Positions 43,710 to 48,821 of a stretch of DNA of 48,821 nt are shown one piece after another. This DNA comes from Pseudomonadota bacterium. Lineage in GTDB: Bacteria; Pseudomonadota; Gammaproteobacteria; Steroidobacterales; Steroidobacteraceae. The position numbers were made by a program, and so were the translations under genes. Where the stretch lies: NCBI GenBank assembly GCA_021809525.1, contig JAKAYU010000004.1, forward strand, positions 1 to 48,821, written 5' to 3'. Numbering within the stretch: position 1 is the first letter of the stretch; each line of letters starts with the position of its first letter. The notes under the pieces are model-generated. The model did no database searches. It was not told the origin of the DNA and was given only the letters and a program-made list of their open reading frames with translations.

Positions 43710-44735
43710 ATGTCATCTGGTCGTTCGGCCGGCGCTTTGCCGGTGGTCGCAATCGTGGGGGCCACCGGGGCCGTCGGGGTCGAGTTGATTCGCTGCCTGG
43801 AGCGGCGCAATTTCCCGCTGGCTCGGCTGCGCCTGTTCGCCTCGGCGCGCTCGGCGGGCAAGACGCTGCCGTTTCGCGGCGAGGAACTGCCCGTGCAGGA
43901 GCTGCGGGAAGAGAGCTTCAGCGGCATCGACATCGCGCTGTTCTCCGCCGGCAGCGGCATCTCCAAGCGCTTCGCGCCGCTCGCCGCCGCCCAGGGCGCG
44001 GTGGTCGTGGACAACTCCTCGGCCTTCCGGCGCGATCCGGCCGTGCCGCTCGTCGTGCCGGAGATCAATCCGCAGGCAATCAAGGCTCATAAGGGCATCA
44101 TCGCCAACCCGAACTGCTCGACGATCATCGCGATCACTCCGCTGTGGCCGCTGCACCGGCGCAACCCCATCCGGCGCATGATTCTCGCGACGTATCAGGC
44201 GGCCTCCGGCGGCGGAGCCGCCGCCATGGAAGAGCTGCGCGAGTCGACCCGGGCCTACCTCGAGGGCCGGCCGTACGAGCCGCAGGTCCTGCCGCACCCC
44301 TACGCGTTCAACCTGTTCAGCCACAACTCGGCGATCGATGCGGACAGCGGCTACAACGAAGAAGAACTGAAGGCGCTGCACGAAACCCGCAAGATCTACG
44401 GCGATGCATCGATCCGCGTCAGCGCGACCTGTGTGCGCGTACCAGTCTTGCGCGCACACTCCATCGCCGTCAACGTCGAGTGCGAGCGTCCCGTCACACC
44501 GCAAGAGGTGCGCGAGCTCATGGCCGATGCGCCGGGCGTTAAGGTGGTCGATGATCGCGCGCGCAACTACTTTCCCATGCCGAAGGACGCCTCGGACACC
44601 GATCCGATCCTCGTTGGGCGCATCCGCGCGGACCTGTCCGATCCGACCGGCCGGTCGATTGCGCTGTTCGTGGTCGGCGATCAGCTGCTGAAAGGGGCCG
44701 CGCTGAACGCCGTGCAGATCGCCGAGTTGCTGTGA
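43710..44735 (+). CDS. asd: Aspartate-semialdehyde dehydrogenase Asd
   Basis: This 341-residue enzyme reduces aspartyl phosphate to aspartate semialdehyde, the branch point to lysine/diaminopimelate, threonine, methionine and isoleucine. It has the NADP loop VAIVGATGAVGVELI, the catalytic Cys136 in ANPNCSTI, YQAASGGGAAAM and His250 in VPVLRAHS. GGAG precedes the ATG at 43710, which lies 27 bases after the leader terminator. The gene stands alone; the attenuator before it suggests control by lysine and perhaps threonine supply. Confidence 0.96.
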   Translation: MSSGRSAGALPVVAIVGATGAVGVELIRCLERRNFPLARLRLFASARSAGKTLPFRGEELPVQELREESFSGIDIALFSAGSGISKRFAPLAAAQGAVVVDNSSAFRRDPAVPLVVPEINPQAIKAHKGIIANPNCSTIIAITPLWPLHRRNPIRRMILATYQAASGGGAAAMEELRESTRAYLEGRPYEPQVLPHPYAFNLFSHNSAIDADSGYNEEELKALHETRKIYGDASIRVSATCVRVPVLRAHSIAVNVECERPVTPQEVRELMADAPGVKVVDDRARNYFPMPKDASDTDPILVGRIRADLSDPTGRSIALFVVGDQLLKGAALNAVQIAELL

Positions 44736-44777
44736 GGCGAATGCCCGCAACGCCGCATGCGCGGCGCTGTGGGCCTC
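44734..44777. terminator. Hairpin between asd and puuB
   Basis: GAGGC...GCCC-GCA-CGCCGC pairs with GCGGCG-TG-GGGC...GCCTC around a 4-base loop, between two convergent stops. It lacks a T-run; a bidirectional terminator is likely. Confidence 0.5.
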
Positions 44778-46044
44778 ACAGCAGGTCGCGCAGCCGGTAG
44801 TACAGCATCGCGAGCGCCAGCAGCGGCCGGCGCGCAAGCGCTCCGCCCGGGAAGCTGCGGTGGGGAATGCGCGCGAACACATCGAATCGCTCGGCCTGTC
44901 CGGCGAGCGCCTCGGCGACGAGTTTGCCCGCGATCCCGGCAAGGGCGATGCCGTGGCCGGAAAAGCCCTGCAGGAAATACACCTCCGGGGCGAGACGGCC
45001 GAAGTGCGGTGCGCGGTTGGCGGTAAGGTCGAGAAGTCCCCCCCAGGTGTACTCGATGCGCGCCGCGGCGAGCTGCGGGAACACCCGCAGCATGCGCGCG
45101 CGGTTTGCGGCTCGGGCGGCGAGCTGCCCGGGCCCCCCGTAGCTGATCGCGCCGCCGAACAGCAGCCGGTGATCGGCGGTGCGGCGGAAGTAATCGAGCG
45201 CCCAGTTCATGTCGCTGACGGCGGCGTTGTTGGCGATCAGCGCGCGGGCGCGCTCCTGACCGAGAGGCTCGGTCGCGATGAGGTGCGTCGCGACCGGAAC
45301 GATCTTCTCTTCGAGCGCCGGCGCGAGCGCGCCGAGATATGCGTTGCCGCACAGCACGATGCGGCGCGCGTGAACCTCGCCGCACTCCGTGCGCACGCAT
45401 CCGGGCGCGATCTGCACCGCACGCGTGCCCTCGAACAGGCGGGCGCCTGCGCGCTCGGCCGCCGTCGCGAGTCCGCGCGTGTAGGCGAGCGGGTGCAGGT
45501 GCCCGCCATTCGCGTCGAACATCGCGCTCAGGTAACGCGTGCCGGCCAATACCGCGCGCACCTCTTCACGCGGCATGTAACGGACGCTGTGGTAGTCGTA
45601 GCGGCGATGCAGCTCGTCGATCTCGGCGCGCAATTGCCGGTCGTGGCGCGGCTTCAGCCCGGTGAGCATGTAGCCGTCCACCCAGTCGCATTCGATCCGG
45701 TACCGCGCGATCAGCGCGCGCGTGAGGCCGACCGCTTCGGTTGCGAGGTCCCACGCGGCCCGCGCTGCGGTGGCGCCGACCAGCCGCTCGAGCGTACCCT
45801 GTCCGCAGGCAACGCCGTGAATCACCTGCCCGCCGCTGCGCCCCGATGCCCCCCACCCTACGCGGTGCTGTTCGAGCAGCACCGTGGAATACCCCCGTTC
45901 CGCCAGATGCAACGCCGCCGAACACCCGGCAATGCCCCCGCCCACCACGCAGACCTCCGCGCTCACCAAGCCGCGCAGCGGCGGCCGGAGGGCGGCCGGT
46001 GCGGCCGAGTCGGCATAATATGAAGCGGCGTGGGCGGCGGACAT
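44776..46044 (-). CDS. puuB: FAD-dependent gamma-glutamylputrescine oxidase (PuuB-like)
   Basis: The 422-residue flavoprotein has the dinucleotide-binding motif VCVVGGGIAGCSAALHLAERGYSTVLLE, then HRVGWGASGRSGGQVI, and C-terminal FLQGFSGHGIALAGIAGKLVAEAL, all typical of the DadA/PuuB amine oxidases. Next to puuD and puuA it should oxidise gamma-glutamylputrescine to the aldehyde. The start at 46044 is only 30 bases from the divergent puuD start. The aldehyde dehydrogenase (PuuC) is not in the window. Confidence 0.85.
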   Translation of the reverse strand: MSAAHAASYYADSAAPAALRPPLRGLVSAEVCVVGGGIAGCSAALHLAERGYSTVLLEQHRVGWGASGRSGGQVIHGVACGQGTLERLVGATAARAAWDLATEAVGLTRALIARYRIECDWVDGYMLTGLKPRHDRQLRAEIDELHRRYDYHSVRYMPREEVRAVLAGTRYLSAMFDANGGHLHPLAYTRGLATAAERAGARLFEGTRAVQIAPGCVRTECGEVHARRIVLCGNAYLGALAPALEEKIVPVATHLIATEPLGQERARALIANNAAVSDMNWALDYFRRTADHRLLFGGAISYGGPGQLAARAANRARMLRVFPQLAAARIEYTWGGLLDLTANRAPHFGRLAPEVYFLQGFSGHGIALAGIAGKLVAEALAGQAERFDVFARIPHRSFPGGALARRPLLALAMLYYRLRDLL

Positions 46045-46074
46045 GGCGATTCTTTTATAATAAAGGCCATTCGC

Positions 46075-46830
46075 ATGCCATTCTCGCGCCCCCTCATTGG
46101 CCTTCCCGCTGACCGCCGCTTGCTCGGTGAGCATGCGTTTCACGTGGCGGCAGAGAAATACGCGCGGGCGCTGATCGATGCGGCCGATGCGCTGCCGCTC
46201 ATCATCCCCTCGCTCGCCGACGAGCTCGGTTTCGACGAGCTGCTCGAGCGGCTAGACGGACTGCTCTTTACCGGCAGTCCCTCGAACGTCGAGCCGCACC
46301 ATTACGCCGGCCCGCCGAGCGCGCCGGGCACACTGCACGATCCGGCCCGCGACGCGACTACGCTGCCGTTGATCCGCAAGGCCGTCGAGCGTGGTGTGCC
46401 GGTGCTCGGCATCTGCCGGGGCTTCCAGGAGGTCAACGTCGCCTTCGGGGGGAGCCTGCATCAGCGCGTGCACGAGGTATCGGGCTATCTGGATCATCGC
46501 GACGACGAGACGCAGCCGCTCGAGGTGCAGTACGGGCCTGCGCACGAAGTCGCGCTCGAGCCCGGCGGGCTGCTGCGCCGACTCGCCGGCGCCGACCGCG
46601 TGCAGGTGAATTCCCTGCACTGGCAGGGGATCGACCGGCTGGGCCGCGGCCTCATCGTGGAGGCCCGGGCGCCCGACGGTCTGATCGAGGCGTTCCACGT
46701 GGCGGACGCTGCGCAGTTCGCGCTGGCCGTGCAGTGGCACCCGGAATGGAAGGTCATGGGCAATCCGTTCTCTCGTGCGCTGTTCGCGGCGTTCGGCGCA
46801 GCGTGCCGCGAGCGCACGCGTAACCGTTGA
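46075..46830 (+). CDS. puuD: Gamma-glutamyl-GABA hydrolase (PuuD-like)
   Basis: This 251-residue class I glutamine-amidotransferase-like hydrolase shows GLLFTGSPSNVEPHHY, the nucleophile Cys in VLGICRGFQEVNVAFGGSLHQ, and the His in AVQWHPEW. PuuD frees GABA from its glutamyl carrier at the end of the putrescine route. The ATG at 46075 is divergent from puuB over a 30-base gap containing TTTTATAATAAA, a likely shared -10 region. PuuA follows after 11 bases. Confidence 0.9.
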   Translation: MPFSRPLIGLPADRRLLGEHAFHVAAEKYARALIDAADALPLIIPSLADELGFDELLERLDGLLFTGSPSNVEPHHYAGPPSAPGTLHDPARDATTLPLIRKAVERGVPVLGICRGFQEVNVAFGGSLHQRVHEVSGYLDHRDDETQPLEVQYGPAHEVALEPGGLLRRLAGADRVQVNSLHWQGIDRLGRGLIVEARAPDGLIEAFHVADAAQFALAVQWHPEWKVMGNPFSRALFAAFGAACRERTRNR

Positions 46831-46841
46831 AGGGCACGATC

Positions 46842-48182
46842 ATGGTCAGCGAAGTCGGTCAGTTCTTTCGTGATCACAGCATCTCCGAAGTCGAGGCCAT
46901 CATCCCCGACATGGCGGGCATCGCGCGCGGCAAGATCATGCCGGCGGAGAAGTTTGCCGAGGACGGCGGCATGCGCCTGCCCGAGAGCGTTTTTCTGCAG
47001 ACGGTCACCGGCGACTATCCGCCCGACACCGGACAGGCGATGAGTCCGGCGGAAATCGACATCATTCTCAAGGCCGATCCGAAGACGGTGCGGCGCGTGC
47101 CCTGGGCGGCCGAGCCGACCGCACAGGTCATACACGACTGCTTCTACGCCGACGGCCGGCGCGTGACCATGGCGCCGCGGCACGTGCTGCGCAACATCCT
47201 CGAGCTGTATGCCCAGCGCGGCTGGGAGCCGGTGGTTGCTCCCGAGCTCGAGTTCTACCTGGTGGAGCAGAACAAGGACGCCGACTATCCGCTGCGCCCG
47301 CCGGTCGGGCGTTCGGGGCGCGCCGAGCCGGGCCGCCAGTCCTACAGCATCGCTGCGGTCAACGAGTTCGACCCCCTGTTCGATGACATCTACCAGTTCT
47401 GCGAGGATCAGGACATCGAGATCGACACCTTGATCCACGAGGATGGCCCGGCGCAGATGGAGATCAATCTGATCCACGGACACCCGATGGATCTGGCCGA
47501 CCAGGCGTTTCTGTTCAAGCGCACCGCGCGCGAGGCGGCGCTGCGGCACAAAATGTACGCCACATTCATGGCCAAGCCCCATGCCAAGGAGCCCGGCAGC
47601 GCCATGCATATTCACCAGAGCGTCATCGACATCAAGACGCGGCGCAACGTGTTCAGCAACCCCGACGGCAGCCCCTCGGCGCTGTTTTTCGCGCACATCG
47701 GCGGCCTGCAGAAGTACCTGCCGGCAGCCATGGCGCTGTTCTGCGCCAACGTCAACTCGTACCGGCGCCTCACGCGTTACCTGTCGGCTCCCATCAACGC
47801 GCACTGGGGCTACGACAACCGCACGGCGGGGCTGCGCGTGCCGATGTCGGATCCCGAGGACCGAAGGGTCGAGAATCGCATTAGCGGCGCGGACGCCAAT
47901 CCGTACATCGCGCTCGCCGCGTCGCTTGCCTGCGGTTATCTCGGCATGATCGAGGGCCTGCAGCCGTCCGAGCCGATCTCCGGCAGCGCCCATGAGCTGC
48001 CGTTCGGTCTGCCACGCTCGCTCGATGAGGCGCTGCGCGAGCTGCGCCGCAGCGCGGCGCTGGTCAAGATCCTCGGTGAGCCGTTCGTCTCTGCGTTCAC
48101 CATCGTCAAGGAGGCCGAGTACGAGGTGTTCCTGCAGGTCATCAGCTCCTGGGAGCGCGAGCATCTGCTGCTGAACGTGTGA
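46842..48182 (+). CDS. puuA: Glutamate-putrescine ligase (PuuA-like, glutamine synthetase family)
   Basis: The 446-residue protein belongs to the glutamine synthetase family. PELEFYLVEQ, HEDGPAQMEINL, FMAKPHAKEPGSAMHIHQS, NAHWGYDNRTAGLRVP and ENRISGADANPYIALAASLA are the metal, ATP and glutamate sites. PuuA joins glutamate to putrescine in the first step of its breakdown. The ATG at 46842 is chosen; a TTG at 46827 is possible. The setting with puuD and puuB makes this role more likely than ammonia assimilation, though a related polyamine could be the substrate. Confidence 0.9.
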   Translation: MVSEVGQFFRDHSISEVEAIIPDMAGIARGKIMPAEKFAEDGGMRLPESVFLQTVTGDYPPDTGQAMSPAEIDIILKADPKTVRRVPWAAEPTAQVIHDCFYADGRRVTMAPRHVLRNILELYAQRGWEPVVAPELEFYLVEQNKDADYPLRPPVGRSGRAEPGRQSYSIAAVNEFDPLFDDIYQFCEDQDIEIDTLIHEDGPAQMEINLIHGHPMDLADQAFLFKRTAREAALRHKMYATFMAKPHAKEPGSAMHIHQSVIDIKTRRNVFSNPDGSPSALFFAHIGGLQKYLPAAMALFCANVNSYRRLTRYLSAPINAHWGYDNRTAGLRVPMSDPEDRRVENRISGADANPYIALAASLACGYLGMIEGLQPSEPISGSAHELPFGLPRSLDEALRELRRSAALVKILGEPFVSAFTIVKEAEYEVFLQVISSWEREHLLLNV

Positions 48183-48278
48183 GGCAACGGCCGGTGCGGG
48201 CGGAGCGACCGGCCGCGCCGGGATAGTGATACAGTTGGCTGCGGCGGGCGGGCGCCGATCTTCACAAGACTTGTGAGC

Positions 48279-48821
48279 ATGAGCATGACGGGCAACGTGT
48301 TGGGTATCGATGTCGGCGGATCCTCGATCAAGGCGGGAGTGGTGGATATCGAGGCAGGAAAGCTCCTTGGAGAGCTGATTTCGGCGCCGACGCCGCGCCC
48401 GGCGACACCGGAGGCGATGATGCCGGTGATCGCGGCGCTCGCCGCGCGATTGCCGCAGGCTAGCGGTCCGATCGGGCTTGCATTCCCTGCGGTGGTCAAG
48501 CATGGACGGGCGCGTACGGCGGCGAACGTCGATCACGCCTGGATCGGGGCCGATGGCGCGGCGCTTGTGCGCCGTACGCTGAACCGGCCGGCGCTGTTCC
48601 TGAACGATGCCGATGCGGCGGGGCTCGCGGAAGTGCGCTTCGGAGCCGGCCGGGGCGAGTCCGGCACGGTCATCATGCTCACCTTCGGCACGGGCATCGG
48701 CACGGCGCTGTTCACCGGCGGGCATCTGTTCCCGAACACCGAGCTCGGCCACATGGAGCTCAATGGCATGGACGCGGAAAAGTGGGCGTCGGCGCACGTG
48801 AAGACGGTGCAGAACCTCGAC
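48279..48821 (+). CDS. ppgK: Polyphosphate glucokinase, N-terminal part (ROK family, cut by window end)
   Basis: The open frame begins at an ATG at 48279 and runs off the window after 181 codons. It has the ROK phosphate loop GIDVGGSSIKAGVVD, HGRARTAANVDHAWIG, the catalytic Asp in LNDADAAGLAEVRFGAG, LTFGTGIGTALF and PNTELGHMEL. These closely follow polyphosphate glucokinases, which phosphorylate glucose with polyphosphate or ATP. A GTG-rich region precedes it, and no link with the puu genes is evident beyond the same direction. Confidence 0.85.
   Translation, partial: MSMTGNVLGIDVGGSSIKAGVVDIEAGKLLGELISAPTPRPATPEAMMPVIAALAARLPQASGPIGLAFPAVVKHGRARTAANVDHAWIGADGAALVRRTLNRPALFLNDADAAGLAEVRFGAGRGESGTVIMLTFGTGIGTALFTGGHLFPNTELGHMELNGMDAEKWASAHVKTVQNLD

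Noticed and set aside
46494-48797. A 767-codon open frame on the minus strand opposite puuA
   Set aside because: It is a shadow of GC-rich coding sequence. It is rich in Arg, His and Ala with no family motif, while puuD and puuA on the other strand carry clear catalytic motifs.
1-48821. CRISPR arrays, tRNA/rRNA genes, intact insertion sequences or prophage
   Set aside because: I saw no regularly spaced repeats, tRNA-like cloverleaf with conserved TTCGA loop, transposase motif or phage gene anywhere in the window.

Overview
This window is from a GC-rich bacterium, most likely a gammaproteobacterium. The evidence is a fused RlmKL rRNA methyltransferase, the anaerobic ubiquinone trio UbiU/UbiV/UbiT beside UbiD, an FNR regulator with TTGAT-N4-ATCAA boxes, and Puu-type putrescine genes. 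I cannot name the genus. Genes are dense, many overlap by 4 bp, and I see no tRNA, rRNA, CRISPR array or intact insertion sequence.

Layout. (1) 1-8.2 kb: the end of an RND efflux pump, then an anaerobic module of ubiD-ubiU-ubiV (+), ubiT (-), fnr (+), a B12-binding radical SAM protein (-) and a cysteine-synthase-like PLP enzyme (+). Three FNR boxes (307, 4254, 7058) sit at the promoters of this block. (2) 8.2-15.4 kb: a secreted carboxylesterase, a small secreted protein, Fe superoxide dismutase, a ClC channel with CBS domains, RlmKL, and a ribbon-helix-helix regulator. (3) 15.4-22.6 kb: a hyfBCEFGI-like operon for a membrane complex related to complex I and group 4 hydrogenases. Its large subunit lacks the Ni-Fe cysteines, so it is not a hydrogenase. 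A good sigma70 promoter with an inverted repeat lies between it and the divergent regulator.

(4) 22.8-39.9 kb: a cobalamin region with three cobalamin riboswitches. One (+) precedes btuB. One (-) precedes a long overlapping operon: a small ORF, btuM, cobO, cobB, bluB, a btuF-like gene, cbiB, cobD, cobQ, cobU, cobT, cobS, cobC and a pduX-like kinase. The third (-) has a clear intrinsic terminator and precedes a 50-residue peptide and a radical SAM/SPASM enzyme, which together look like a ribosomal-peptide modification system under B12 control. The operon covers uptake and the late steps of cobalamin synthesis (amidation, adenosylation, aminopropanol arm, lower ligand, nucleotide loop); corrin ring synthesis genes are not here.

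(5) 40-48.8 kb: a DUF4382 lipoprotein, a gene-poor 760-base stretch, DUF456 and SYLF proteins, then asd preceded by a 23-codon Lys/Thr-rich leader peptide with overlapping terminator and antiterminator stems (a classical attenuator). Last come a putrescine-degradation cluster (puuB divergent from puuD-puuA) and a truncated polyphosphate glucokinase.

The items most worth following up are the B12-controlled peptide/radical SAM pair, the lysine-type attenuator of asd, the nickel-less Hyf-like complex with its regulator, and the FNR-box-linked radical SAM and PLP genes.
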